The notes beneath the pieces are model-generated. The model was not told the DNA's origin. It was given only the letters and a program-made list of their open reading frames with translations, and did no database searches. Shown piece after piece: positions 16,661 through 26,525 of a DNA stretch of 64,000 bases (its first letter is position 1; each line of letters opens with the position of its first letter). The stretch is from contig JAMPDF010000001.1 of assembly GCA_023665755.1 (NCBI GenBank), positions 263,537 to 327,536 on the forward strand. The letters are read 5' to 3'. Position numbers and translations under genes: made by a program. This DNA comes from Prevotella sp. Its GTDB lineage: Bacteria; Bacillota_I; Bacilli_A; ML615J-28; CAG-313.

Positions 16661-18331
16661 TTAGTAATTTAATTTTTCTATCACTTTTTCTATTCTTCTT
16701 GCCACTTCTTTTTCTCCTAAAATTTGAAGAACATAATATGGATTAGGTGTATTCTTTCTTGTTGAAATAGCAATTCGAATCATTTCAGAAACATCCCCAA
16801 TATGTCCCGGATATGCCTCTTTGTTTTTCTTGTATTCTTTTACATTTGGACAAAATCCACATTTTTCCGCAGTGGCTTTTAGATTTTCAAACCAACCATT
16901 TTCATCATAGGTTAATCCCATATTAGATTCAAATGCTCGCAAGATAGTAATAATTTGTTCTTTTGTAAAACGATCAAATTGAAATGGCAATTCATTTTCC
17001 AACAATTGATCATATAAATCAGCATAGAAAAAATGAATCATTGGATAAATATCTTTATACGTAACATAATCCTTGCGTGGATTTTCTTTTTCCCGTTCAA
17101 TATTGATAATAGATTTAAAATAATCTACATCTCTATCCATCAATGACTTCAGTTTTGAATCATATTGACAAGCATATGCATATGCTCTTTCACTAAATGT
17201 ATCTTTATCTAATCGAGATAAACGTTCTTTACAAATATTTTCTACTTTAGCCAAATCAAATAAGGCACCATCTAAAGTCATTTTATCAAATGATAACATA
17301 AATGTAAAGATATCTGCATTCATATTTTGTAAACGCCACTCTTCAAAATTGGAATTGGCAATGGTAATTAGATATTCCAATATACCTTCAACAGGATAGC
17401 CATTTTCTAGAAAATAAGAAACAGATGCTTCTGGATCTTTTCTTTTGGAAAGTTTACGTCGATTACCATTATCTAGTTTCATAATAACTGGTAAATGAGC
17501 ATAATTTGGACGCTTCCAACCCGCTTTTTCAAATAATTCATAATGAATTGGCAAACTAGGTAACCATTCTTCACCACGCGTTACATGGGTAGTGCGCATA
17601 AAGTGATCATCTACTAGATGAGCAAAATGATAAGTTGGTAATCCATCGCTTTTTAAAATAACGATGTGTTGATCATTTTGAGCTAGTTCTACATTTCCTC
17701 TAATCAAATCAGTAATTTGTACCCTATTTTGATAATTTCCAGTAGAACGAAAACGCATTACATAAGATTCCCCGTTTTTAATTCTAGTCATAGCCTCTTG
17801 TGGGGTTAAACTAGCACACTTTGCAAATTCTCCATAATATCCAGGATTTAGTTTATGTTTTTCTTGATAATCTCTTAACGCAGTTAAAGATTCACTAGAA
17901 CAAAAGCAAGGATAAGCAAGTCCTCTTTTTACAAAATCTTTGATTACTATGCGATATATCATTTCTCGATTACTTTGTTTATATGGTCCATAATTTCCTT
18001 TTTCATAAGTTCCCATATATCCTTCATCAGGAATGATACCGAATGCAGCAAGTTGTTTGAGTAACTCTTCACCTGATCCAGCAATCTCACGTTTTGTATC
18101 CGTATCTTCTAACCGTGTATAAAACACACCTTTTGTTTGTCTAGGAAACTTCCAGGCAATTAGCGTTGCAAATAAACTACCTGTATGCAAAAATCCAGTT
18201 GGGCTTGGTGCAAATCTAGCAACAACTGCACCTTCTTCTAGCGTTCTTTCTGGATATCTTTTTTCTAAATCTTCAATCGTTTCGGTCACATCTGGAAATA
18301 TCAATTCTGCTAATTGTTCTAATTCTGTCAT
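16661..18331 (-). CDS. gltX: Glutamyl-tRNA synthetase
   Basis: Class I aminoacyl-tRNA synthetase that charges tRNA with glutamate in the cytoplasm. The HIGH-type motif is in PSPTGFLHTGSL (residues 42-53) and the KMSKS-type loop is KLSKR near residue 290. At 556 residues it is about 70 longer than the typical bacterial enzyme, with an N-terminal extension of about 35 residues before the Rossmann core. It starts at an ATG after AAAGGGG. An extended -10 (TGGTATAAT) lies about 33 bases upstream. There is no T-box-like leader in the roughly 60 bases before the start. tRNA-Glu follows 21 bases downstream. Confidence 0.95.
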   Translation of the reverse strand: MTELEQLAELIFPDVTETIEDLEKRYPERTLEEGAVVARFAPSPTGFLHTGSLFATLIAWKFPRQTKGVFYTRLEDTDTKREIAGSGEELLKQLAAFGIIPDEGYMGTYEKGNYGPYKQSNREMIYRIVIKDFVKRGLAYPCFCSSESLTALRDYQEKHKLNPGYYGEFAKCASLTPQEAMTRIKNGESYVMRFRSTGNYQNRVQITDLIRGNVELAQNDQHIVILKSDGLPTYHFAHLVDDHFMRTTHVTRGEEWLPSLPIHYELFEKAGWKRPNYAHLPVIMKLDNGNRRKLSKRKDPEASVSYFLENGYPVEGILEYLITIANSNFEEWRLQNMNADIFTFMLSFDKMTLDGALFDLAKVENICKERLSRLDKDTFSERAYAYACQYDSKLKSLMDRDVDYFKSIINIEREKENPRKDYVTYKDIYPMIHFFYADLYDQLLENELPFQFDRFTKEQIITILRAFESNMGLTYDENGWFENLKATAEKCGFCPNVKEYKKNKEAYPGHIGDVSEMIRIAISTRKNTPNPYYVLQILGEKEVARRIEKVIEKLNY

Positions 18332-18363
18332 ATGTATGCCCCTTTGATTTATTATTCTGTCTT

Positions 18364-18369
18364 ATTATA
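18364..18369 (-). promoter_or_regulatory. Extended -10 promoter of gltX
   Basis: TGG-TATAAT on the minus strand, about 33 bases before the gltX ATG. No good -35 at 17 bases, as is common with a TGn-extended -10. Confidence 0.6.
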
Positions 18370-18432
18370 CCATATTTTTAATATTTATGTGTGAAATTTG
18401 GTAAAGAAAATGAACGAAAAAGTTTTCGTTCA

Positions 18433-20493
18433 TTATTTATTTTGATTGTATTGAGCTTCATACATTTTCCGATATTTTCCACCTTTTTGATACAACTGTT
18501 CATGATTGCCTTGTTCTACAATTCGCCCATCATCCAAAACAAAGATATTATCCGCATGACGAATTGTCGATAACCGATGCGCAACAACAAAAGTCGTACG
18601 ACCTGCAGCAAGCACTTTTAACGCATTTTGAATTAAAATTTCAGTTTCAGTATCTATATTAGCAGTAGCTTCATCCAAAATAAGTATAGATGGATTTCTC
18701 AATAATATTCTAGCAAATGAAATCAATTGTTTTTCACCAGTTGATAAATTACCACCTAAATACTCTAACTTAGTATGAATACCATCGGGATAATCTTGAA
18801 CAAATTTTTTTCCACCTATCATTTCTAGAACATGCTCAACTTCAGCATCACTTGCTTCATATCCTAAAGTGATATTGGATTTGATTGTGCCTGAAAATAG
18901 GGCTGGTTCTTGCAATACATAACCGATGTTACTTCTTACTTCTTGCTTAGTATATTGCATAAAATCTTGATTATCAATTAAAATTTGACCTTCTTGTAAA
19001 TCATAAAATCGTTGCAATAAAATCATCATTGTGGATTTACCACTACCCGTATGACCTACTAGACCAATAAATTGACCAGGTGTAACATGAAGATTAATAT
19101 CTTTCAATACCACATTTTCATCATATGCAAATGTGACATGTTGAAACTGAATATCTCCCTTAAATTGAGGTCTTTCATTCATACCCAAATACTTATCTTC
19201 TTCTTGGTCCAATAAATCAAATATTCTACTTGATGCTACAAATGAATCTTCCAATGCGTTTAAATTGGCGAAAATTTCACGAATTGGATCAAATATCTTA
19301 TTGATATATGTGACATACAAATAAAGTGCACCTGCTGTAATTGCACCTTCGTGACCTAGAAATCTTCTACCAAAATAATATATAATTACAGCCAGCAACG
19401 CATTTTGAATCAATAGCAACAATTCTCCACCAAAGATTGAATTAATTTTGAGTGCCTTCATCTTATTGCCATAATTGGTCAATAGTAAATCATCATATTC
19501 TGCCGTCATTGCCTTTTCTTTGTTAAATTGTTGAATCATAGCCATACCATCTACATATTGAGCCATAGAAGCATTAATAATAGAATTCATTTCACGAATA
19601 CGATGATGATATTTATTGTTCGCCTTTCTATACACAGTCATCCAAAGAAGAATAACAGGAGTGGCAAGTAGCGTAATTAATGATAATTGCCAATTGACTC
19701 TAAACAACTCCACATATACCATTATTAAAGAAATAAACGCCGTTAAAATGGAAAAAATAACTTGGTATAATCCTCTAACGCCTTCAGAATCACTTGTAAT
19801 TTTCGTTACAATTTTTCCACTTGGTTCTGCAACAAAATATCCCATAGGCAATCGATTCAATTTTGCAAAAGCATCTTTTCGAATATCTAAAGTTAGCCTC
19901 ATAGATGCAGTTAGAAAAAATACGTGTTGAAAAAAACGAAGGATAATAATCAATAGAGTTAGACTTCCATAAATAATCAATAACTTTGTGATTGGTGCAA
20001 TACTAGGTTGATAAAAGGCACGAAGTTGCTCTTTGGATACTTGACTAGACGATAGGATTGTGCCATCTTTTAACACAAATATCTTTTTTTCCTCGTCATA
20101 ACGTTCTAGAAGTGTCGTATTTGCAATGCCTTCTAGTTGATAATAACTTCCGTTAAAATAAACAAGTGATATAATTTGATCAGATGCATCTATATCTTCT
20201 CTATCAATCTTATCATAGTGTTTGTCTTGATAAGTTACACTTCCCGAATCATTCTGCACCCAAGTCGTTTGTACACCCAATAATTCGTCGTCTAACATCC
20301 TATCAATTAATTTCGGCTGCAATAATTCTAAATAAGTAAAACCAATTAAGAACAGCAATGAACATATAATCATTACTTTACTTTTCCACGCATACTTTAA
20401 AACTCTTTTTAAAACAACTTCTGCTGGATAATTCGCATATTTGTCATATTTACTTGCTTGTTGGTTGTTGGAGGGATTATGCTTCCATTTTTT
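18433..20493 (-). CDS. ABC exporter half-transporter, catalytically competent subunit (BmrD/LmrD-like)
   Basis: Membrane-spanning plus ATPase half-transporter, about 686 residues. It has six membrane segments with a soluble insertion of about 100 residues between the first two helices, as in BmrD-type proteins. The nucleotide-binding domain has Walker A GHTGSGKST, an atypical signature LSTGEKQ, and Walker B ILILDEATANID with the catalytic Glu. I chose the ATG at 20493 (MKKWKHNP), preceded by GGGAGGTGAGACGC; the first gene of the pair overlaps it by 17 bases. It is predicted to form an asymmetric heterodimer with the product of 20477-22288, exporting drugs or other hydrophobic compounds. Confidence 0.9.
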   Translation of the reverse strand, partial: KKWKHNPSNNQQASKYDKYANYPAEVVLKRVLKYAWKSKVMIICSLLFLIGFTYLELLQPKLIDRMLDDELLGVQTTWVQNDSGSVTYQDKHYDKIDREDIDASDQIISLVYFNGSYYQLEGIANTTLLERYDEEKKIFVLKDGTILSSSQVSKEQLRAFYQPSIAPITKLLIIYGSLTLLIIILRFFQHVFFLTASMRLTLDIRKDAFAKLNRLPMGYFVAEPSGKIVTKITSDSEGVRGLYQVIFSILTAFISLIMVYVELFRVNWQLSLITLLATPVILLWMTVYRKANNKYHHRIREMNSIINASMAQYVDGMAMIQQFNKEKAMTAEYDDLLLTNYGNKMKALKINSIFGGELLLLIQNALLAVIIYYFGRRFLGHEGAITAGALYLYVTYINKIFDPIREIFANLNALEDSFVASSRIFDLLDQEEDKYLGMNERPQFKGDIQFQHVTFAYDENVVLKDINLHVTPGQFIGLVGHTGSGKSTMMILLQRFYDLQEGQILIDNQDFMQYTKQEVRSNIGYVLQEPALFSGTIKSNITLGYEASDAEVEHVLEMIGGKKFVQDYPDGIHTKLEYLGGNLSTGEKQLISFARILLRNPSILILDEATANIDTETEILIQNALKVLAAGRTTFVVAHRLSTIRHADNIFVLDDGRIVEQGNHEQLYQKGGKYRKMYEAQYNQNK

Positions 20494-22288
20494 CATGCGT
20501 CTCACCTCCCATTTCTTGAATGACATATTGCTCATAATACCAACCTTTTTGTTTCATTAAGGTCTCATGTGTTCCTCTTTCAGTAATCTTTCCATCATCC
20601 ATAACAATAATTTCATCGCATGCCTCTACTGCGGTTAAGCGATGCGCCACAATAATATTGGTTTTATTATTCCGAATTTGCTTAAGGTTGGCAATAATAT
20701 TTGCTTCAGTTGTTCCATCAACCGCACTTAGCGAATCATCTAAAATGAGAATCGGTGCATCTTTCATTAGTGCTCTCGCAATGGATAGTCTTTGCTTTTG
20801 CCCTCCTGATAATGTTACTCCATACTCACCTACAATTGTTTCTAGTCCATTATCTAAGAAAGCTAAATCTTTTTCAAAATCTGCCATTTGTACTGCTATT
20901 TGTAAATCAATTCCTGACGTATTGCTTTTTCCAAGCAAAATATTTGCTTCTACGCTTCTTGCAAAAAGTTGATGCTCCTGTGGCACATAAGATACCAATT
21001 TGCGCATGCTTTCTTTTTCGATTTCATCCATAGTCATTCCATTTACCAATAAAGTTTCTGGATGCTCTATAGGATAACGTCTTAGTAACTGACGAATCAA
21101 AGTTGTTTTACCTGAACCTGTCTTACCCACAATTCCTAAAGATTTGCCATTTTGAATAGTTAAGTCAATTCCTTTTAAGATTTCTAATTCATCTTCTGGA
21201 TAATGAAATTGATAGTGTTCAAAGCGAATTTCTTCAAATGTATCACAACGCTTTGCTCCTACTTTATCTTTTAACTCAGGTTCAGCATTGAGCACTTCTA
21301 AAACACGCTCACAAGAAATATAACTTTGTGTAAACTGTGCAACTTGATTACCGAGTTGCATCATTGGACCAGAAAACTGAGCTAACAATAAACTAAAGGT
21401 AATGAGTTCACCAACTGTTAATTCTTGATTGATAATCAAATATGCCCCATAACCATAAGCTACTAATTGGCTAATATTCGTAAAAAAACGAAATGTTGGA
21501 CCAAAGGTAGATTGCATCATAACTGACTTCTTTTCTGTCGTATAGCAATCCTGTGCTGATGTAGCTAGTTTGGTATAATCACGTTCCTCATTAACAAATG
21601 CACGGATTAACTTGACATGTTGAACACTTTCCATTGCTAAATTACTCATTGTGCTATTTTTCTTTCGAACCAAACGCCAATTGGCACTAATTTTAGGTCG
21701 CATAACTACAACAACAATAAAAATGAATGGCAATGGCAAAATAGAGTAAAGTGTTAATAGTGGATCTAATGTAATCATTTTAATCGCTGACATCACTAAT
21801 GTAAGTAATAACGAAATCAAACCAAAAATGAGATGAGTAGAAACATTCGCCATAGCGAACGTATCTGCTGTTGCTCTAGTCATCAAATCACCTGGATGAT
21901 ACTCTGTAAAATAGTTTGCATCTTGTTTTAAAATATTTTTCATAAATTCTATTTTAATATGATAAAATAATCGATGAAACAAATTGCCCAGATAAATACT
22001 TTTAATAACACTGACCACAAATTTAATCAAAACTACTATAGTTAACATCATAATGAGCGAAAACAAACTCTTTTCAGTAATTTGACCTAATCCGATTAAG
22101 TCTACCGCATCACCAATAATCGTTGGTTTTAATACCTCACAATAGATGACAACAAGTGATAAAATCACAATAAGCAAATATTTCCACCAATATCTTTGTA
22201 CATACCATTTGATAATGGATTGTTTTATTGGAGAATTTATTTTGAGTTTTTCTTGATGTTGACTAGATTTCATATTCCGCTGTTGCAT
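20477..22288 (-). CDS. ABC exporter half-transporter, degenerate-site subunit (BmrC/LmrC-like)
   Basis: A 603-residue type I exporter half with six membrane helices and an ATPase domain. Walker A is GKTGSGKTT, the signature is canonical LSGGQKQ, but Walker B ends LDDSLSAVD, with Asp where the catalytic Glu should be. In the heterodimer this domain pairs with the atypical LSTGE signature of the partner, giving one degenerate and one working ATP site, as known for BmrCD, LmrCD and TM287/288. The stop codon overlaps the start of the partner gene, implying translational coupling. The substrate cannot be inferred. Confidence 0.9.
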   Translation of the reverse strand: MQQRNMKSSQHQEKLKINSPIKQSIIKWYVQRYWWKYLLIVILSLVVIYCEVLKPTIIGDAVDLIGLGQITEKSLFSLIMMLTIVVLIKFVVSVIKSIYLGNLFHRLFYHIKIEFMKNILKQDANYFTEYHPGDLMTRATADTFAMANVSTHLIFGLISLLLTLVMSAIKMITLDPLLTLYSILPLPFIFIVVVVMRPKISANWRLVRKKNSTMSNLAMESVQHVKLIRAFVNEERDYTKLATSAQDCYTTEKKSVMMQSTFGPTFRFFTNISQLVAYGYGAYLIINQELTVGELITFSLLLAQFSGPMMQLGNQVAQFTQSYISCERVLEVLNAEPELKDKVGAKRCDTFEEIRFEHYQFHYPEDELEILKGIDLTIQNGKSLGIVGKTGSGKTTLIRQLLRRYPIEHPETLLVNGMTMDEIEKESMRKLVSYVPQEHQLFARSVEANILLGKSNTSGIDLQIAVQMADFEKDLAFLDNGLETIVGEYGVTLSGGQKQRLSIARALMKDAPILILDDSLSAVDGTTEANIIANLKQIRNNKTNIIVAHRLTAVEACDEIIVMDDGKITERGTHETLMKQKGWYYEQYVIQEMGGETHEKMEA

Positions 22289-22380
22289 ATCAAGGCACTC
22301 CTTTCGTCAATAATTCTTATTATTATATCATATTTTCTATTAATTTTGTCGAAAAATACACTTGAAAAAGTCCCCAAATT

Positions 22381-22902
22381 TTAATCATTTGAGGACACTT
22401 TATTGGCATGGGTACTCCCTATACCTCCAATTCTATTTTCTTTTACATTATCATCTTTTACTTTAAAATATTGCAAGAATAAACCTTGCGCAAATCGTGT
22501 GTGTTTAGATAAGGAAACCTTTTTTTCTTCTACTGTACAATTTGTAACTTTAACCATAATATGCCCTTCATTGATGGCATTATAATAATCACTATCTATA
22601 ATTCCTACTGTATTATCCAGTTGCAAACGATACTTAAAACCAAGACTACTCCTTGGGTAAATTTGTAATACCAATTCCTCATTCATTTTGCAACGAATTC
22701 CTGTAGGAATGATTTTACTTTCACCTGGCTCTAATTCTAAATCAAAAGGAAGATAAAAATCATATCCTGCTGATCCACTTGTAGCCCTCTTGGGAAGATA
22801 AATTTGTGAATACGCTACTTCTAAATCATGTATAAATCCGTTTTGAATAGCATCTTTTTGAAATTGTAGAAAACTTATTTTTTGAAATTCAGTTATATTC
22901 AT
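22381..22902 (-). CDS. dut: dUTP diphosphatase
   Basis: A 173-residue trimeric-type dUTPase that hydrolyses dUTP to dUMP and pyrophosphate, keeping uracil out of DNA. The five family motifs are visible: GSAGYDF (I), PRSSLGFK (II), TVGIIDSDYYNA (III), RFAQGLFLQY (IV) and NRIGGIGSTH (V). It carries about 25 extra N-terminal residues compared with short bacterial forms. It is divergently transcribed from rarA, whose start is 145 bases away. Confidence 0.9.
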   Translation of the reverse strand: MNITEFQKISFLQFQKDAIQNGFIHDLEVAYSQIYLPKRATSGSAGYDFYLPFDLELEPGESKIIPTGIRCKMNEELVLQIYPRSSLGFKYRLQLDNTVGIIDSDYYNAINEGHIMVKVTNCTVEEKKVSLSKHTRFAQGLFLQYFKVKDDNVKENRIGGIGSTHANKVSSND

Positions 22903-23046
22903 ATTTAAACTCCTTTTTCTATTCTTTTATTGTATCAAAATTTTTTATTTTTCGCAAGGTAATGCCTTTTTTGATTGGTTTTGTTTCTTTTTCAGTGTTT
23001 TTTTTGCCATTTTATGATAAAATATATTTACAAGGGAGGTAGTAGT

Positions 23047-24294
23047 ATGAAACCTTTGGCTTATTTAATGCGACCAAAATCATTTGATGAGATTGTTGGA
23101 CAAGATCATCTTGTAGGACAAAATGGTGTAATTCGCAATATGATTACTTCTCACCATTTATTTTCTTTTATTTTATATGGTAACCCTGGTTGTGGCAAAA
23201 CAACTATTGCTCTTGCTACATGTGAAGAGTCTAAACATAAATATTTTAAATTCAATGCTTCCATAGATGCAAAAGATGTTTTGAAACAAGTCATTAATGA
23301 GGCTCGTTTCTTGGATACTCCCATCTTAATTGTCGATGAGATTCACCGGATGAAAAAAGATATCCAAGACTTTTTGCTACCCTATGTTGAAGATGGCACA
23401 ATTGTAATGATTGGACTTACAACAGTGAATCCTTATCACTCTGTAAATCCAGCAATTCGAAGTCGATGTCATATTTATCGTCTACATGATTTAACAGAAA
23501 GCAATATGATGACGATTTTAAAACGAGCACAGTCTTTTATAGATACGCCTTTAGAAATTGATGATGATGCCTATCAATATATTATTTCAACAGCAAATTT
23601 AGAAATTCGTACATTGATTAATAATTTTGAAAGTATTGCATATACTTCCTCTTCTCACCATATCACTCTAGAGTTAGCTAAACAATATATCCAAAAGTCC
23701 AATGTATCCATAGATGCAAATGGAGATAGTTATTTTGATACGCTGAGTGGTTTACAAAAATCTATTCGTGGGAGTGATGTTGATGCGGCATTGCACTATT
23801 TAGCGAAACTTATTATTGCTGGTGACTTTGATAGTTTAGCAAGAAGATTACTTGCAATTGCTTATGAAGATATAGGATTAGCTAATCCTACAATTGGTCC
23901 ACGTGTCAAAGCGGCTGTTGATGCCGCAAGAGAATTAGGTAATCCTGAAGCACGGCTTCCACTTTCTGTTATTGTCATTGAGATGGCTCTTTCACCAAAA
24001 TCTAATTCTGCTTATTTGGCAATTGCAGAAGCTATGTCTGATATTGAAAATGGAAAAAGTGGTTCCCTTCCTCTTCACTTAAAGAATACATATTCGTTTG
24101 ATCCAAAACAAAAAAGCTATTTATACCCCCATGACTATCCCAATGCATGGGTAGATCAACAATATCTACCAGATGCATTAATGGGAAGAACATACTATCA
24201 TCCTAAAAATAGTTCTAAAATGGAAATTGGATTAAAAGAACGTTATGATACCATTGTTTCTTATAGACAAAATGCAAAAAATAAATCCGAATAG
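23047..24294 (+). CDS. rarA: Replication-associated recombination protein A (AAA+ ATPase)
   Basis: A 415-residue AAA+ ATPase of the RarA/MgsA/WRNIP1 family, which acts at stalled replication forks. Walker A GNPGCGKTT is at residues 45-53, Walker B is ILIVDEIHR, and the C-terminal tetramerisation region has LPLHLKN and YLYPHDYPNAWV. I chose the ATG at 23047, which follows GGGAGGTAGTAGT; an in-frame ATG at 22975 is too far upstream and has no SD. It is one of few rightward genes here and may be monocistronic. Confidence 0.93.
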   Translation: MKPLAYLMRPKSFDEIVGQDHLVGQNGVIRNMITSHHLFSFILYGNPGCGKTTIALATCEESKHKYFKFNASIDAKDVLKQVINEARFLDTPILIVDEIHRMKKDIQDFLLPYVEDGTIVMIGLTTVNPYHSVNPAIRSRCHIYRLHDLTESNMMTILKRAQSFIDTPLEIDDDAYQYIISTANLEIRTLINNFESIAYTSSSHHITLELAKQYIQKSNVSIDANGDSYFDTLSGLQKSIRGSDVDAALHYLAKLIIAGDFDSLARRLLAIAYEDIGLANPTIGPRVKAAVDAARELGNPEARLPLSVIVIEMALSPKSNSAYLAIAEAMSDIENGKSGSLPLHLKNTYSFDPKQKSYLYPHDYPNAWVDQQYLPDALMGRTYYHPKNSSKMEIGLKERYDTIVSYRQNAKNKSE

Positions 24295-24297
24295 GAT

Positions 24298-25938
24298 TTA
24301 TTTTTTTATACTTTCTTTTTCTTTTTCACTCATTGACAATAAACTCATTCGTAAAATTGTATTTCGATAAGATAAATATGCCTCTACTTCTGCATTTAAG
24401 TAATCAAAACGTTGATATCCTAAGATACGTTTACTTATTGATAATTTATCGTCTAAAAAGACTTTGTAGGAAAAAAGATGAATGAGACGTTGTATCACTT
24501 CATTTTCTCCACAAATCGTGAATATAAAATAAAAACCATTTTTTGCTCCTGTCTCTAATAAATAAAATAGTTTTTCTAATAAATCCTTTTCTAGTGCCAA
24601 CAACTCTATTCCATGTATGATTACAATTTCTTGCTTTTCCTTCTTTTTTACCTTTTGATTGTATTGTTGAAGTGAAGATACGCCATTTTCTTGCAATTTT
24701 TGAATTCGTTCATTCAATAAACTAAGAATTGAATTGAATTCATCGATTTGGTGACTTGTTGATAGTAATGTGTTTTGATGTAAATCTATCAAAAAATAAT
24801 CCATTTCCTTCTTTTGATGAAAAATACCTAAAATGATGCTATCAATATAATGACCTATTCGTTTTGCATCTTTTCCTATTATCAATAATTTATTTTCGTC
24901 TGAATCCAGTGTCAATTGCTCATTGCGATCATCAACACCAAAAATGATTTCATCACTATGCCCCACTGCTAATTCACCTATTGTAAGAGCAACCTGATAG
25001 GCATTGGTCAATTCTACAATTAGTTCTTTTTTTACCTCATCAAATTTAAGTAAAAATTTATCAAAATAGATATTTAATTTACTTTGAAATAGATTAAAGT
25101 CTATATTATGATAAGAAGAAATAAAAAATACTGTTACATTGCGACAAACAATATACGATATTTCCGCATAAAAATAATTCATTTGATTTAAAACGTTTTG
25201 AATCTTCCTTACATGCTCTTTCGCTAATTTCAGTTCATTTTGATAAATGGTTTCATGATGTGTGTTTTCAATCTTATATTTTACTTTCGTTTTCTGATAA
25301 GATGCATCATAAGTATCTAGCACTTGATGCAATGAACTTGCAGTTTTTCTACATCTTTTATAAATAGTCTTAAAAAAATGAATAATCATTTTAAAGAAAT
25401 CTTTAATTGTCTTTTTACATATAAAAACGATGCCTAAAAAAATCAATACAATACTCAGTAATACTACACCTATTTCTGAAAACAAATAATAAAAGCAGTA
25501 AAATGTCAAACCGCCAATGACTCCTCCACCTACAATAGCATCTGGATTTTCACTCTTAAATGCATTAAAATACAATCGAAATGTAAGTTTTAAATAATTT
25601 TCATCATAGGCTTTTACAAAACGATGCATAGCAAAATGGGACAATAAGATAATTGATAAAATTGTTATGAAAATACCTAAATAACGTACGTTGTTCACTT
25701 TTAACTTTTGATGTACGAGAATGCAACGTATCCCATAAGCAATTGTTAGAAATGTAACCATAAAATACCAATCTCCAAAAAGCAATTTGGTAATTAGCAT
25801 CAAATATTTTCCCACTAATCCCAATTTGGCTATGGACAACATAGATAAAATCAAAAGGACTATTCCTAATATTTCATAATAAAAAACTCGTTCATTGTCT
25901 TTGGCTTCTAATGTCTGGTACTTCTCTTTTGCCATCAT
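24298..25938 (-). CDS. FtsK/SpoIIIE-like membrane protein with degenerate motor domain
   Basis: About 546 residues. The N-terminal half has four to five membrane helices laid out as in FtsK/SpoIIIE, including GGGVIGGLTFYCFYYLF near the last one. The C-terminal half follows the motor domain in outline: KLLIIGKDAKRIGHYIDS stands where Walker A (GATGSGKS) should be, VIIHGIELLAL where Walker B (VVIVDELADLM) should be, then GFYFIFTICGENEV where IHLIIATQRP is normal. The P-loop Lys and Ser/Thr and the Walker B acidic pair are gone, and there is no gamma domain. It is therefore a paralogue that has lost ATPase activity, not a DNA pump. The start is at 25938 after GGGGGGATT. Confidence 0.6.
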   Translation of the reverse strand: MMAKEKYQTLEAKDNERVFYYEILGIVLLILSMLSIAKLGLVGKYLMLITKLLFGDWYFMVTFLTIAYGIRCILVHQKLKVNNVRYLGIFITILSIILLSHFAMHRFVKAYDENYLKLTFRLYFNAFKSENPDAIVGGGVIGGLTFYCFYYLFSEIGVVLLSIVLIFLGIVFICKKTIKDFFKMIIHFFKTIYKRCRKTASSLHQVLDTYDASYQKTKVKYKIENTHHETIYQNELKLAKEHVRKIQNVLNQMNYFYAEISYIVCRNVTVFFISSYHNIDFNLFQSKLNIYFDKFLLKFDEVKKELIVELTNAYQVALTIGELAVGHSDEIIFGVDDRNEQLTLDSDENKLLIIGKDAKRIGHYIDSIILGIFHQKKEMDYFLIDLHQNTLLSTSHQIDEFNSILSLLNERIQKLQENGVSSLQQYNQKVKKKEKQEIVIIHGIELLALEKDLLEKLFYLLETGAKNGFYFIFTICGENEVIQRLIHLFSYKVFLDDKLSISKRILGYQRFDYLNAEVEAYLSYRNTILRMSLLSMSEKEKESIKK

Positions 25939-25997
25939 AATCCCCCCATTTTCCTCCCTATATTTAACCACAAATGATGTACATTTTTTGTAGAAAA

Positions 25998-26028
25998 AGA
26001 AAAACACTCAAGGAAATTTCCTTAAGTG
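25998..26028 (-). terminator. Rho-independent terminator of rpmG
   Basis: Stem CACTcAAGGAAA / TTTCCTTaAGTG followed on the minus strand by TTTTT; 15 bases past the rpmG stop. Confidence 0.75.
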
Positions 26029-26042
26029 CTTTATTTCTTAAA

Positions 26043-26198
26043 CTATTTTTTAGTTTTTTCTTTGTGAAGTGTAGGTTTCTTACAACGAGGGCAATATTTC
26101 TTTTGTTCTAAACGATCTGGAGTATTTCGTTTATTTTTTTCGGTTAAATAATTTTCTTCGCCACATACACTACATTTTAAAATAAAATTAATGCGCAT
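26043..26198 (-). CDS. rpmG: 50S ribosomal protein L33 (zinc-ribbon form)
   Basis: A 51-residue product read directly from the sequence: starts MRINFILKCSVCGEENYLTE and ends KPTLHKEKTKK. Cys9, Cys12, Cys36 and Cys39 form the zinc-ribbon pairs of the C+ type of L33, so this copy should bind zinc. It starts at an ATG after GGGAGGAGCTTAGAA. It lies between copZ and the FtsK-like gene with its own terminator. Confidence 0.95.
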   Translation of the reverse strand: MRINFILKCSVCGEENYLTEKNKRNTPDRLEQKKYCPRCKKPTLHKEKTKK

Positions 26199-26295
26199 TT
26201 CTAAGCTCCTCCCGATAAATCAATTTATTATACTATAAATTAAATTTTTTATCAACAAAATACACCTTTTTATTTGTGTTTTTTAAAATAGTTGC

Positions 26296-26523
26296 CTATT
26301 TTTCAAAAAGTCCTTTCTTTTCTGTAATGGATGTAACTTGATATCCTGCCTCTTGAATAGCTTTAATTAATACATCATCACTTACAACACCTTGAACAGT
26401 GGCTTGATTCTTTGCCAAATTGACTTTGACTTGTTTTAGTTCATTCAAATCATTCAAAGCCTTTTCAACCCTAGCTACACAATGTTCACATTTCATTCCA
26501 CTAATTTGAATTGTCTTTTTCAT
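26296..26523 (-). CDS. copZ: Copper chaperone (heavy-metal-associated domain)
   Basis: A 75-residue single HMA domain with the metal site GMKCEHC (Cys12, Cys15). It carries Cu(I) in the cytoplasm and hands it to the CopA ATPase encoded just upstream; the two genes are 2 bases apart and form one operon. The beta-alpha-beta-beta-alpha-beta length is as usual for CopZ. Confidence 0.92.
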   Translation of the reverse strand: MKKTIQISGMKCEHCVARVEKALNDLNELKQVKVNLAKNQATVQGVVSDDVLIKAIQEAGYQVTSITEKKGLFEK

Positions 26524-26525
26524 AT

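Noticed and set aside
18332..18432. T-box leader for gltX
   Set aside because: The upstream gap is only about 100 bases with a promoter close to the start; no specifier hairpin or T-box sequence.
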